Positions 1 through 8,113 of a stretch of 64,000 bases of DNA are shown one piece after another (position 1 is the stretch's first letter; the number at the start of each line of letters is the position of its first letter). The position numbers were made by a program, and so were the translations under genes. This DNA is from Candidatus Rokuibacteriota bacterium. GTDB lineage: Bacteria > Methylomirabilota > Methylomirabilia > Rokubacteriales > CSP1-6. The DNA lies in assembly GCA_003220435.1 (NCBI GenBank), contig QHSL01000083.1:36708-100707 (forward strand), given 5' to 3'. The notes under the pieces were generated by a model. It had not been told where the DNA came from, made no database searches, and worked only from the letters and a program-made list of their open reading frames with translations.

Positions 1-1248
1 GAACGCGCCGTCCACGAGGTAGAGCGAATCCTCGACCGCGCGCTCGAGGTCGAGCGATAGCTCGCAGCCGAGCCGGTGAAGGTGCCAGAACACCTTCATG
101 AGGCGCGACGGCCGGGCGCGCACGAGCGAGACGTCGCGGTCGACCAGGTGGAGCTGCCCGTCGAAGAAGACCAGGCCGTCGGCCAGTGCCTGCTGGCGCT
201 GGCGGCGCTCCGCCGAGCCCCGCCGGGAGAGCGTCTCCTGGCACCGGGCGATCAACCGACGAGACACGCGATGGATCACCCGAGCGTGCAGGTAGTAGTC
301 GCGCATGAACCGCTCGACGCCGAGCGAGGTGGCGTCGTCGGCATAGCCCAGGTTCTTGGCGATCCGCGGCTGAAGCTCGCGTCCAAGCACGTCGTTCTTG
401 TGGCCCGAGAAGAAGTGCAGCTCGTTCCGCACGCGCCAGAGAAAGGTCAGCGCCGCGTCGGCCCCCGCCTGCTCGCGCGGCGTGATGAGCCCCTTGTCGG
501 CGAGCTCGCGCAGCGTGCGGGCGCCGAACTTCGCGGCGCCCAGCCACATCGCGGTGTGGACGTCGCGCAGCCCGCCGGCCGACTCCTTGACGTTCGGCTC
601 GCCGATGTACGGGGAGGCCCCGTACCGCCGATAGCGCTGATCGCGCTCGCTCAGCGTCGTCTCGAGGAACTGGCCGAAGTCGCGCCGGTAGACGTTGTCG
701 CGCAGGACGCGGCGGAACCGGGCGAACAGCCGCCGCTCGCCGGCGAGGAACCGCGCCTCCTGCATGGAGGTGCGGCTCGGAAAGTCCGTGCGGGCCATCG
801 CCACGCAGTCGTCGAGCGAGCGCAGGCTGTGGCCGACCTGCAGCCCGAGGTCCCAGAGCGAGTAGAGCAGCTCCTGCATCATGCGCTGGACGTACGGCGA
901 CAGCTCGACGTCGTAGACCACCATCAGGTCGACGTCGGAGAGCGGGTGGAGCTCGCGGCGCCCGTAGCCGCCGAGGGCCATGACCACCAGCGGGGTCGGC
1001 GACAGGCCGGCGCGGCCCGCGTCGGCGGCGATGAGCCGGGTGAGCGAGAGGATCACGTCGTCCATGAGGCGCGCGTGGGTCCGGACCGACTCCTGGCCGG
1101 ACGCGCCCTCGGCGTGTCTGACTTTGAGAGAGTCGAACCCTTGGGCGAGCGCCTGCCGGAGGAATTCGAGCCGCAGTCGGCGCCGGTCCTCGGCGCGCTC
1201 GGCCCTTGCCTCAGCGCGACGGGCCCGGCGAAACAGCTCGACGGACAT
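1..1248 (-). CDS. glnD: [Protein-PII] uridylyltransferase GlnD, N-terminal part (runs off left edge)
   Basis: Bifunctional uridylyl-transferring/removing enzyme that modifies the PII protein in response to glutamine and so sets nitrogen assimilation. Only the first 416 codons are present. The nucleotidyltransferase signature GGYGRREL is at residues 93-100, followed by the metal-binding SDVD at 104-107. A LWRVRNELHF motif typical of the GlnD helical region follows near residue 267. The ATG at 1248 is followed by an arginine-rich N-terminus. The gene is divergent from hisC, with 68 bp between the two starts, so both promoters must lie in or near that gap. The HD and ACT domains expected further on lie outside the window. 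Confidence 0.92.
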   Translation of the reverse strand, partial: MSVELFRRARRAEARAERAEDRRRLRLEFLRQALAQGFDSLKVRHAEGASGQESVRTHARLMDDVILSLTRLIAADAGRAGLSPTPLVVMALGGYGRRELHPLSDVDLMVVYDVELSPYVQRMMQELLYSLWDLGLQVGHSLRSLDDCVAMARTDFPSRTSMQEARFLAGERRLFARFRRVLRDNVYRRDFGQFLETTLSERDQRYRRYGASPYIGEPNVKESAGGLRDVHTAMWLGAAKFGARTLRELADKGLITPREQAGADAALTFLWRVRNELHFFSGHKNDVLGRELQPRIAKNLGYADDATSLGVERFMRDYYLHARVIHRVSRRLIARCQETLSRRGSAERRQRQQALADGLVFFDGQLHLVDRDVSLVRARPSRLMKVFWHLHRLGCELSLDLERAVEDSLYLVDGAF

Positions 1249-1316
1249 ACGCTCGAGAGCGTAGCAACCCGGAGCGAAGACTGTCAAATGCGACGCAGAC
1301 TTACTAGAATGACGGC

Positions 1317-2390
1317 GTGAGCAGACTCTGGCGATCGGTCCTCGACCGGCTCTCGGTCTACGACGCCGGCCCACCCCTCGAAGCCCTGGCCGACGAGCTC
1401 GGACGGCCCGACCTCGTCCGGCTCTCCGCCAACGAGAATCCGCTCGGCCCCTCACCCAGGGCCGTGGCGGCCATCAACCGCGAGGTCGGCCGTATCCACC
1501 TCTATCCCGACGGCGGCTCGACGGCGCTGCGCGCGGCGCTGGCGCGGCGCCACGGTCTGGACCCGAACCAGCTTTTGATCGGCAACGGCGCCGACGAGCT
1601 GATCGCGCTGATCGCAGCCGCCGCGTTCGAGGCGGGCGACGAGGTGGTCGTTCCCGAGCCGGCCTTCGAGCCGTACACGATCTCGGCGACGCTGGCCGGC
1701 GCGCGCGTCGTGTCGAGCCCTCTCGCCGGGTACGACACCGACCTCGCCGACGTGCGCCGCAAGGTGACCGCGCGGACGAAGGCGGTCATTCTCTGCTCGC
1801 CGCACAACCCGGCCACGACGATCATCCGGCGCGGGCCGCTGCGCGCCTTTCTTGAGGGACTCGGCGAGGACTCACCGCTCGTCGTCCTCGACGAGGCGTA
1901 CATCGACTTCTGCGACGATCCCGACCACGCTGACGGCATCGCGCTGCTCGGGCGCCATCCCCGTCTGATCGTGCTGCGCACCTTCTCGAAGATCGCAGGG
2001 CTCGCCGGCCTGCGCGTCGGCTACACCGCCGCCAGCGCCGAGACGATCGACCGTCTCAACCGCGTGCGAGCCCCGTACAACGTGAATCGGCTGGGCCAGG
2101 TCGCCGCGCTGGCCGCGCTCGCGGACGCCGAGCACACGGAGAAGACGCGCCGGCTCGTGCTCGAGGAGCGCGCCTTCCTCGGCGCCGGGCTGACGAAGCG
2201 CGGCTACACGTTCCCGCCCTCGCAGGCCAACTTCCTGCTGGTCCGGGTTCTCGACGCGCCGGCGCTTCGCACGCGCCTCATGCGCGAGGGCATTTTGGTA
2301 CGCGACGGCGCCGACCTCGGCTTCCCCAGCCATCTCCGCATCGCCATCGGCACTCACGCCACGAACGAAAAACTGTTGGCGCTCCTGTAG
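1317..2390 (+). CDS. hisC: Histidinol-phosphate aminotransferase
   Basis: PLP-dependent fold-type I aminotransferase converting imidazole acetol phosphate and glutamate to histidinol phosphate in histidine synthesis. Visible family motifs are SANENPLGPS near residue 40, GNGADELI, the DEAYIDF metal/PLP-pocket motif, and TFSKIAGLAGLRVGY, whose Lys is the Schiff-base residue. The C-terminal HLRIAIGT is also typical. The length of 357 aa matches the family. It stands alone, away from other his genes, convergent with folD. A broad-specificity aromatic aminotransferase is the main alternative, since HisC paralogues are common. Confidence 0.9.
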   Translation: MSRLWRSVLDRLSVYDAGPPLEALADELGRPDLVRLSANENPLGPSPRAVAAINREVGRIHLYPDGGSTALRAALARRHGLDPNQLLIGNGADELIALIAAAAFEAGDEVVVPEPAFEPYTISATLAGARVVSSPLAGYDTDLADVRRKVTARTKAVILCSPHNPATTIIRRGPLRAFLEGLGEDSPLVVLDEAYIDFCDDPDHADGIALLGRHPRLIVLRTFSKIAGLAGLRVGYTAASAETIDRLNRVRAPYNVNRLGQVAALAALADAEHTEKTRRLVLEERAFLGAGLTKRGYTFPPSQANFLLVRVLDAPALRTRLMREGILVRDGADLGFPSHLRIAIGTHATNEKLLALL

Positions 2391-2423
2391 CGTCGGGCGT
2401 GATCCTATCGCCGTTCTTAGCCT

Positions 2424-2447
2424 ACGCGGCGACGCTTGGCGCCGCGT
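2424..2447. terminator. GC-rich hairpin between convergent hisC and folD
   Basis: A perfect 8-bp inverted repeat (2424-2431 with 2440-2447, 8-nt loop) lies in the 74-bp gap between the stop codons of hisC and folD. There is no clear U tract. A shared bidirectional terminator is inferred from position only. Confidence 0.45.
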
Positions 2448-2464
2448 GAAGTCGCCGCCGGCGG

Positions 2465-3319
2465 TTACAGGGTGACGCCGAGCTGGCGAGCGGCTGCGGT
2501 GGCGGTGTGGTCGATGAGGACGGCAAGCGTGAGCGGGCCGACACCTCCCGGGACCGGGGTGATGAGAGAGGCGCGCTCGGCGGCGGGCTCGAAGTCGACG
2601 TCGCCGATGTTGCCGGCGTTGTAGCCGGCGTCGATGACGACGGCGCCCGGCTTGATCCAGGCGCCCTGGATGAAGCGTGCCTTGCCGACCGCCGCCACCA
2701 CCACATCGGCCTCGGCCACGATCGCGCCGAGGTCACGCGTGCGCGAGTGGCAGATGGTCACGGTGGCGTCGCGCGCGAGCAGCATCATCGCCATGGGCTT
2801 GCCGAGAATCGGGCTGCGGCCGATCACGACCGCGCGCCGCCCCGAGAGCTCGACGTGATACGCCTCGAGCAGCCGCACGATACCCTCCGGCGTGCACGAG
2901 CCGTAGCCCACGCCGGGCAGGCCGAAGGAGACTCCGCCGAAGCTCGCGAGCGTCAGGCCGTCGACGTCCTTCGTCGGCGGCACCGCCTCGAACACGCTCC
3001 GCTCGTCGACGTGACGCGGCACCGGGTGCTGCACGAGAATGCCGTGCACCGACGGCTCCTCGGCCAGCGCCGCGACTCGGGCCACCACGTCCTCGGTGGT
3101 GGACGCCGCCGCCAGCTCGACCTTCAGCGAGCGCATCCCGACGGCCTCGCTCCGCGTGCGCTTCATACGGGTGTAGGTGACCGAGGCCGGGTCGTCGCCC
3201 ACGAGCACGGTGGCCAGGCACGGGCGGGTGCCGGTGGCGGCGACGATCGCCTTCACCTTCTCGGCGCAGGCATCGAGTATTCGTTGGCCCACCGCGCGGC
3301 CGTCCATCAGGGTCGCCAT
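2465..3319 (-). CDS. folD: Bifunctional methylenetetrahydrofolate dehydrogenase/methenyltetrahydrofolate cyclohydrolase
   Basis: Interconverts 5,10-methylene- and 10-formyl-tetrahydrofolate using NADP, feeding one-carbon units to purine and formyl-Met synthesis. The substrate-site YxxxK is visible as YTRMK near residue 50. Also present are GILVQHPVP, KDVDGLT, SCTPEGI and the Rossmann motif VVIGRSPILGKPMAMMLL. Its 284 aa is normal for FolD. The ATG at 3319 is 16 nt after the stop of a small coiled-coil membrane protein gene on the same strand, so the two are probably co-transcribed. Confidence 0.93.
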   Translation of the reverse strand: MATLMDGRAVGQRILDACAEKVKAIVAATGTRPCLATVLVGDDPASVTYTRMKRTRSEAVGMRSLKVELAAASTTEDVVARVAALAEEPSVHGILVQHPVPRHVDERSVFEAVPPTKDVDGLTLASFGGVSFGLPGVGYGSCTPEGIVRLLEAYHVELSGRRAVVIGRSPILGKPMAMMLLARDATVTICHSRTRDLGAIVAEADVVVAAVGKARFIQGAWIKPGAVVIDAGYNAGNIGDVDFEPAAERASLITPVPGGVGPLTLAVLIDHTATAAARQLGVTL

Positions 3320-3335
3320 GCGCCGCCCGGGCCGT

Positions 3336-3656
3336 TCAGCGCCGCGCGGCGCGCAGCTGGCGCTCGAGGTCGTCGAGGCGTCGCATGAGCGAGTCGCGCT
3401 CGGCCGCGTTCTGCCGCTCGCGCAGCGCGTGGCGCTGGTCCTGCTGCGCGAGCTTCGTCTGCAGCTCCGCCTCCCGCTTGTAGAGATCCTTCAGCTCCGC
3501 CTCGAGGCCGGCGGCGCGCTGCTTGGCCGGCAGGTAGCCGACGAACATCACGTAGAGGACGACGGCCACGAGCAGCATGCTCGCGGCGACGAGGAGCCAG
3601 GGGAGCTTCGCGGTCGGTCGGCCGGGCACGGGCGTCACGGGCACGGATTCTAGCAA
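3336..3656 (-). CDS. Small single-pass membrane protein with C-terminal coiled coil
   Basis: No family recognised. The 106-aa product has a short proline-rich N-terminus, one hydrophobic segment at about residues 19-41 (LPWLLVAASMLLVAVVLYVM), then about 60 residues of heptad-like charged sequence rich in Glu, Arg, Leu and Gln, predicted to form a coiled coil. The layout resembles FtsB/FtsL-like or tether proteins, but no specific motif supports that. The start used is TTG at 3656; a GTG a few codons inside is an alternative. It lies directly upstream of folD in the same direction. Confidence 0.6.
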   Translation of the reverse strand: MLESVPVTPVPGRPTAKLPWLLVAASMLLVAVVLYVMFVGYLPAKQRAAGLEAELKDLYKREAELQTKLAQQDQRHALRERQNAAERDSLMRRLDDLERQLRAARR

Positions 3657-3673
3657 ATTTGGAATTTGCTATC

Positions 3674-4207
3674 ATGCGACGCGTGGAGCTTCGCGAGTTC
3701 TTCGATCGGGCGATCCGGGCAAGCTTCCACGATCTGACGCTGGGCAACGATCCGGCCTCGCCGTACCTCGCCGACATGCTGACGCGCTTCGCGCGCACCG
3801 AGAATCTCTTCCCGCGCGGCGTGACGCTGCCGCGGCTCGAGACCGTCGTGGACATGCTGCTGGAGACCGAGGCGGTCTGGGAGGACCCGGTCCACTTCGC
3901 GCCCGAGCACGAGGTCACGGTGTCGCGGCACATCGGCGACTTCACGCTCTTCATGACCGGGATTTTCCGCGAGCGCGTCGAGCGCACCGCGTCCGTCGGC
4001 TACTACGTGGTCCAGGGCAAGCGCGCCTACCACTTCGTGTCCGAGCACGGCCGGGCGACCTCGCACGCCGGCGCCGCGGCGCCGGCGCCGCTGTTCCGGC
4101 GGCTGGCCGACCGGTTCGAGCGCTACGCGGGCGCCCTCGACTACACGCGCCGCGTCTACTTCGTGGATCACCCCGAGCACCCGTTCTTCGGGCTGCAGTT
4201 CGGATGA
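3674..4207 (+). CDS. Conserved-looking hypothetical protein, first gene of a three-gene unit
   Basis: Unrecognised 177-aa soluble protein, starting at ATG 3674 (MRRVELREFF); a TTG 15 nt upstream is also possible. It is rich in aromatic and charged residues, with stretches such as VTVSRHIGDFTLFMTGIF and SVGYYVVQGKRAYHFV, and has no signal peptide or membrane segment. Its stop overlaps the next start by 4 nt (ATGA), indicating translational coupling to the following unknown gene, which is in turn coupled to a P1 peptidase. It diverges from the coiled-coil gene with under 20 bp between start codons. No function can be assigned. Confidence 0.7.
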   Translation: MRRVELREFFDRAIRASFHDLTLGNDPASPYLADMLTRFARTENLFPRGVTLPRLETVVDMLLETEAVWEDPVHFAPEHEVTVSRHIGDFTLFMTGIFRERVERTASVGYYVVQGKRAYHFVSEHGRATSHAGAAAPAPLFRRLADRFERYAGALDYTRRVYFVDHPEHPFFGLQFG

Positions 4208-5256
4208 CGGACGCAGCGGCCTCCCTGGATCCGGCGACGCTGCGGGGTCTGTCCGAGGCCTCGCTCGACGAGAAGCTGCGCGCGTTCGGCAACGAGCACG
4301 GCGCCGGAGCGCTCCCGGCGCTGAGCGCGCTCGCGTCCGGTGCGGTCGATCGCGTCGTGCGCCGCGCGGCGAAGCGGGCGCTCTACCGCCTCTCGCAGCG
4401 CGGCGTCACCCCGGCGCCGCCGCCGGCCCCGGCGCCGGTGGTGCAGCGCCGCGCGCCCCGCGCCGTGCGGGCGTGGCTCTCCGGCATCGACGGCAGCGGA
4501 TCGCGCGCCGCCTGGATCCTGTTCGAGGGGCCGTACGGCGGCGGCGCGCTCTGCTCGCTCATCCTCAACGACGTCGTGGGGATCACCGAGGCCGCGGGGG
4601 GCGACATCACCAAGAAGCGGCTCGAGGCGGAGCTGGCGTCGCTGCGCGCGGCGCAGAAGCTGCCGTGGGTCGAGACGGAGACCGAGCGCGCCCTCGGCCT
4701 GGTGGCGGAGTCGCTGCGTCTGCACGACGAGCGCTCCACCGCCCCGCCGGCCGCGTTCGGGCGCTGGCAGCCGTTCTTCGCGGAGGCCGCCGCGCCGGAG
4801 CCGCCGGCCCTGGACGCCGCCGATCCGGCGCTGGTCGAACGCTCGGCCGAGTTGCTCGTGCTCCCGGAGCTGGCCGGCTGGTTCCTCGACCCCGAATCCG
4901 TCCAGAAGGACGCGCTCGAGGTGCAGGAAGCGCGCGAGAGCCGTCTGGTCGTCTCCGACCAGATCAAGGCCGAGCGTCAGGAGGCGATCCTCACGCGGGT
5001 GATCGAGCGCGAATTCACCCCGGACGCGCGGCGCCGCTGGGCGCGGCGACTCGCCGAGATGGCCTGGATCTTCGGCGAGACCGCGCGGCCCGAGCACGAG
5101 GCGATGGCCCGCGCGGCGGCGGCCGCGCTCGCCACGCCCGAGGCCGAGGCGCGGCGTCATCCGTTCGCGCGGGCACTCGCCCAGCGGGGCCTCGAGGTGG
5201 CCGGCGAGGTCTCGGCCGGGCGCCTGCGCGCCGCCGACGTGAGCCGCAAGCCCTGA
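4204..5256 (+). CDS. Hypothetical protein with Ala/Arg-rich helical sequence
   Basis: Unrecognised 350-aa protein. ATG 4204 overlaps the stop of the preceding gene (ATGA). The N-terminal ~75 residues look helical. A Pro/Ala linker (PAPPPAPAPV) then leads to a central domain with RAWLSGIDGSGSRAAWILFE and DVVGITEAAGGDITKKRLE. The C-terminal half is helical and Glu/Arg-rich, with RESRLVVSDQIKAERQEAIL. No transmembrane segment is evident. It is expressed between another unknown protein and a P1 peptidase, so it may act with them, but nothing in the sequence says how. Confidence 0.7.
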   Translation: MTDAAASLDPATLRGLSEASLDEKLRAFGNEHGAGALPALSALASGAVDRVVRRAAKRALYRLSQRGVTPAPPPAPAPVVQRRAPRAVRAWLSGIDGSGSRAAWILFEGPYGGGALCSLILNDVVGITEAAGGDITKKRLEAELASLRAAQKLPWVETETERALGLVAESLRLHDERSTAPPAAFGRWQPFFAEAAAPEPPALDAADPALVERSAELLVLPELAGWFLDPESVQKDALEVQEARESRLVVSDQIKAERQEAILTRVIEREFTPDARRRWARRLAEMAWIFGETARPEHEAMARAAAAALATPEAEARRHPFARALAQRGLEVAGEVSAGRLRAADVSRKP

Positions 5257-6203
5257 TCACCGACGTCCCGGCGATCCGCGTCGGTCACGCGACCGACCCG
5301 GTCGGTCTCACCGGCGTCACGGTCGTGCTGAGCGATCGCCCGGCGATCTGCGGCGTCGAGCTCCGCGGCGGCGCCAACGACGTCATCGGCCTCGACTACC
5401 TCGACGCGCGTCACCTCGTGCCGACCGTGAACGGCATCGTCCTGGGCGGCGGCAGCCGCTTCGGCGGCGAGGCGATCTGGGGCGTGATGCGCTGGCTCGA
5501 AGAACGCCGTCAGGGCTTCGCGGCCGGGCCCAACGTGGTCCCGCACGTGCCGGGCGCGTTCCTCTTCGACCTCAACGTGGGCGACGGGCGCGCGCGCCCC
5601 ACGCGCGAGATGGGTTACGCGGCCTCGGTTGCCGCGGCGGCCGGCCCCGTCGCCGAGGGCAGCGTGGGCGCGGGAACGGGCGCCACCGTCGGCAAGGTGT
5701 ATCGCGTCGAACGGGCCATGCGCGGCGGGATCGGCAGCGCCTCGGTGCGGCTCGGCGACGTCGTGGTCGGCGCGCTCGTGGCGGTCAACGCGGTCGGGGA
5801 CGTGCGGGACCCCGAGACCGGCTCGCTGATCGCCGGCGCCCGCGAAGCGCCCGAGAGCAAGCGACTGATCGACTCGGCTCGGGCGCTGGCCGAGGGCACC
5901 GCTCTCGGTCGATTCGCCGAGCCCGGCCACACCACCATCGGCGTCGTCGCCACCAACGCGCGCCTCGGGAAGCCCGAGGCCGCCAAGCTCGCCTCCCTCG
6001 GGATGCTGGGCTTCGCGCGCGCGTTGTCGCCCCCGCACACCGCATTCGACGGGGACACGCTGTTCGCGCTGTCCGCCGGCGACCTGGCCATCGACCTGAC
6101 CAGGCTCGGCCTCGCGGCCGCCGACGCGGTCGCCCGCGCGATCGCGCGGGGCGTGCGCGCGGCCACCTCACTCCCGGGCCTCCCGGCCGCCCGCGACCTC
6201 TAG
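5253..6203 (+). CDS. P1 family peptidase (DmpA/L-aminopeptidase-like, N-terminal-nucleophile hydrolase)
   Basis: Member of the DmpA/aminopeptidase-esterase family, which self-cleaves to expose an N-terminal nucleophile and trims peptides or amino-acid amides. Family features are the opening ITDVPAIRVGHATD, the VGAGTGATVGK loop and TTIGVVATNA, where cleavage before a Thr is expected. The recognisable N-terminus requires translation from residue I-T-D-V, yet no ATG, GTG or TTG occurs there. A CTG at 5253 overlaps the previous stop (CTGA) and gives exactly the expected start. Length would be 316 aa. Substrate is unknown. Confidence 0.85.
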   Translation: MITDVPAIRVGHATDPVGLTGVTVVLSDRPAICGVELRGGANDVIGLDYLDARHLVPTVNGIVLGGGSRFGGEAIWGVMRWLEERRQGFAAGPNVVPHVPGAFLFDLNVGDGRARPTREMGYAASVAAAAGPVAEGSVGAGTGATVGKVYRVERAMRGGIGSASVRLGDVVVGALVAVNAVGDVRDPETGSLIAGAREAPESKRLIDSARALAEGTALGRFAEPGHTTIGVVATNARLGKPEAAKLASLGMLGFARALSPPHTAFDGDTLFALSAGDLAIDLTRLGLAAADAVARAIARGVRAATSLPGLPAARDL

Positions 6204-6300
6204 CCACGACCTTCGGATCGCAAAGCCGCAGACCATGGAGCTCGGCTATGCGTGGAGAAACTCGGGCTGCGGGCCGCTCAAACAGGTCCAGCTGCTAGGC

Positions 6301-6360
6301 GGCGCCAGCAGGGGGCACGCGAGCGTACTTCGAGTACGTGAGCGTGCCCCCGAGGGCGCC
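6301..6360. terminator. Long nested hairpin between convergent genes
   Basis: A 60-nt imperfect palindrome. The outer GGCGCC (6301-6306) pairs with 6355-6360, a perfect 10-bp stem pairs 6311-6320 with 6342-6351, and an inner 6-bp stem (6324-6329 with 6333-6338) closes a 3-nt TCG loop. It sits between the stops of the P1 peptidase and the minus-strand rhomboid gene. A bidirectional terminator or RNA-stabilising hairpin is likely. There is no U tract. The rest of 6204-6381 holds nothing else recognisable. Confidence 0.55.
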
Positions 6361-6381
6361 AACGACGCAGATGGGCCTGTT

Positions 6382-7134
6382 TCAGCGGCCCGCCCGCAAC
6401 CACCCGAACAGGCCGTACGCCAGCAGCGCTCCGACCACCCAGAGCCACACGCGCAGGCTCGCGACCCGCTCCGGCGGCAACGGTGAGAGCACGACCGGGT
6501 GGAGCCGTCGGGCGATGAAGGCTCCGCCCAGCGCCCCGCCGATGTGCGCGCCGTTGTCGATGAACGATTCCGTCAGGCCGCTCACGATCGCATAGACCGC
6601 CCAGATCAGCAGCACGAAGCCAATGCGGCGATCGCGCAGCAGGAGCCGGTCTCGGTGCTGGCGGAGGAGCACGATCGCCGCGCCCTGCAGGCCAAAGATC
6701 GCGCCCGAGGCGCCCACCGACGGCCCCGCGCTCACGCCGCCGCTGACCACCGAGCCCGCGACGCTGCTCAGCACGTAGAGCACGACGAGTTGCCGGGCGC
6801 CGAACGCATGCTCACAGACCATCCCGAGGATGAAGAGGGCGACGCCGTTGCCCACGAGGTGATCGATCCCGCCGTGCAGCCACGGGGCGGTCAGCAACCG
6901 CCAGTGCTCGCCGGCCGACACGCGGTCGCGCACCAGCGCTCCGGCGGCGATGATCGCCTCGCGCGACCGGAGCGCGCCGAAGCGGACCTCCAGAGCGAAG
7001 ATCGCGACGAGCAGGACGAGGATCGCGACGGTCACGGGTGGGAAGCGTCGCATCCGCCGCTCGAAGTCGATGCGGCGGGAGAGCAGCATCTCGGGCGTGA
7101 TCCGGAGCGGCTGCTCGGGCCCGATCGCCATCAC
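6382..7134 (-). CDS. Rhomboid family intramembrane serine protease
   Basis: Polytopic inner-membrane protease that cuts transmembrane substrates. The catalytic serine lies in GASGAIFG and the catalytic histidine in AHIGGALGGAF. The oxyanion/substrate region HGGIDHLVGNGVALF carries the usual HxxxxHxxxN. About six hydrophobic segments are seen, with a cytoplasmic N-terminal extension of roughly 30 residues before the first. It starts at 7134 and overlaps the stop of the upstream zinc-ribbon membrane protein by 4 nt, so the two are coupled. Substrates cannot be inferred. Confidence 0.9.
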   Translation of the reverse strand: MMAIGPEQPLRITPEMLLSRRIDFERRMRRFPPVTVAILVLLVAIFALEVRFGALRSREAIIAAGALVRDRVSAGEHWRLLTAPWLHGGIDHLVGNGVALFILGMVCEHAFGARQLVVLYVLSSVAGSVVSGGVSAGPSVGASGAIFGLQGAAIVLLRQHRDRLLLRDRRIGFVLLIWAVYAIVSGLTESFIDNGAHIGGALGGAFIARRLHPVVLSPLPPERVASLRVWLWVVGALLAYGLFGWLRAGR

Positions 7135-8027
7135 CGGCGTTCGCCGGTGTCGAGCATCACACCCAGCGCCAGCGCCACCCGGCGGTCGAAGACGCGATCG
7201 GGGTCGGCCGAGAGGTCGAGCACGTAGCGGTCGAACAGCGTGAACTTACGGTTGAACTCGCCGAACACCGCCTCGTCCGCGCCCCGCACCAGGAGGAAAT
7301 TCGTCCGCAGGAAGCCGAAGAACACGCCGAGCACCCGCCGCAGCAACGAGAGCACGATCGAGTCCTCGATCGCCATCGCGAGCGGCTCGCCGGCGGGCGT
7401 CTCCACGTACCAGCGCTTGCGGACCACGTTGTGCAGGTAGGTCTTGCGCAGCGTCGCGAGCGGCTGGCCCGACGGGACCACGACCGTGTAGGTGCGGGTC
7501 AGGACCGCGATCCGCTGGTCCTGGAGCACGCGCAGCAGCGTCTCACGCCGCGAATCGTCACGGTAGATGGTCACGTGGCGCTTGGGGCGCAGCGACATCG
7601 ACACGACGAGGAACACGAAGGCGATCAGCGGAAAGACGAGGACCAGCAGCGCGCTGCCTTCCTCGGAGAAGGGCCCGAGGATCCAGCGCGCCACCGTCAG
7701 TGTCGTGAAGAGGGCGACGACATACGCGATCAGGGTCCGCACGGGATAGGTGGGCCGCTCCACGTAGAGAATCGGCGAGCCGTTCTCCGCCCACACCTCG
7801 TACTTCGACCTGATCGTGAGGACGCGCTCGCGGAGCAGGAACACGTCACGGTCGAAGGCGGGATCGACGCCGGGCACCGGAGGGCGCGGCGCGTTCGGGA
7901 GGTATCCGGCCCGGATGTGGCGGCCGCAGGAGGAGCATTCGAGGAGCCGGCCCGCGTACTCGCGCCGCAGCTCGTACACCTCCCCGCACGGACAGGCGAC
8001 GACGACGCCGGCGGCTGGCCGGCTCAG
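7131..8027 (-). CDS. Zinc-ribbon membrane protein of unknown function (probable CTG start)
   Basis: No characterised family recognised. An N-terminal zinc ribbon (CPCG, about 19 residues, then CSSCGR) precedes a soluble stretch, two adjacent transmembrane segments (VRTLIAYVVALFTTLTVARW and LLVLVFPLIAFVFLVVSM), then a C-terminal domain ending in DRVFDRRVALALGVMLD. The first in-frame GTG (7979) would delete the CPCG half of the zinc ribbon. A CTG at 8027 restores it and overlaps the stop of a 13-codon ORF as CTGA. It is coupled to the downstream rhomboid gene. Confidence 0.65.
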   Translation of the reverse strand: MSRPAAGVVVACPCGEVYELRREYAGRLLECSSCGRHIRAGYLPNAPRPPVPGVDPAFDRDVFLLRERVLTIRSKYEVWAENGSPILYVERPTYPVRTLIAYVVALFTTLTVARWILGPFSEEGSALLVLVFPLIAFVFLVVSMSLRPKRHVTIYRDDSRRETLLRVLQDQRIAVLTRTYTVVVPSGQPLATLRKTYLHNVVRKRWYVETPAGEPLAMAIEDSIVLSLLRRVLGVFFGFLRTNFLLVRGADEAVFGEFNRKFTLFDRYVLDLSADPDRVFDRRVALALGVMLDTGERR

Positions 8028-8065
8028 CGCTCGGCGATGCCGCTGAAGTACTCGAACTTCTCCAT
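8024..8065 (-). CDS. Possible 13-codon leader ORF upstream of the zinc-ribbon gene
   Basis: ATG at 8065 encodes MEKFEYFSGIAER and then TGA. A purine-rich AAGGGAG lies a few bases before the ATG as a plausible ribosome binding site. The stop overlaps a CTG that would start the zinc-ribbon protein, so this mini-ORF may serve to couple translation. It could equally be chance or the result of a sequencing frameshift at the start of the larger gene. Confidence 0.35.
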   Translation of the reverse strand: MEKFEYFSGIAER

Positions 8066-8113
8066 GGCTCCCTTCGTGCCCACGCCCTTGTCAACTGGAT
8101 TATACTCACGGCC

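Noticed and set aside
6301..6360. tRNA-like or small structured RNA gene
   Set aside because: It folds as one long nested hairpin, with no cloverleaf, anticodon arm or T-loop consensus.
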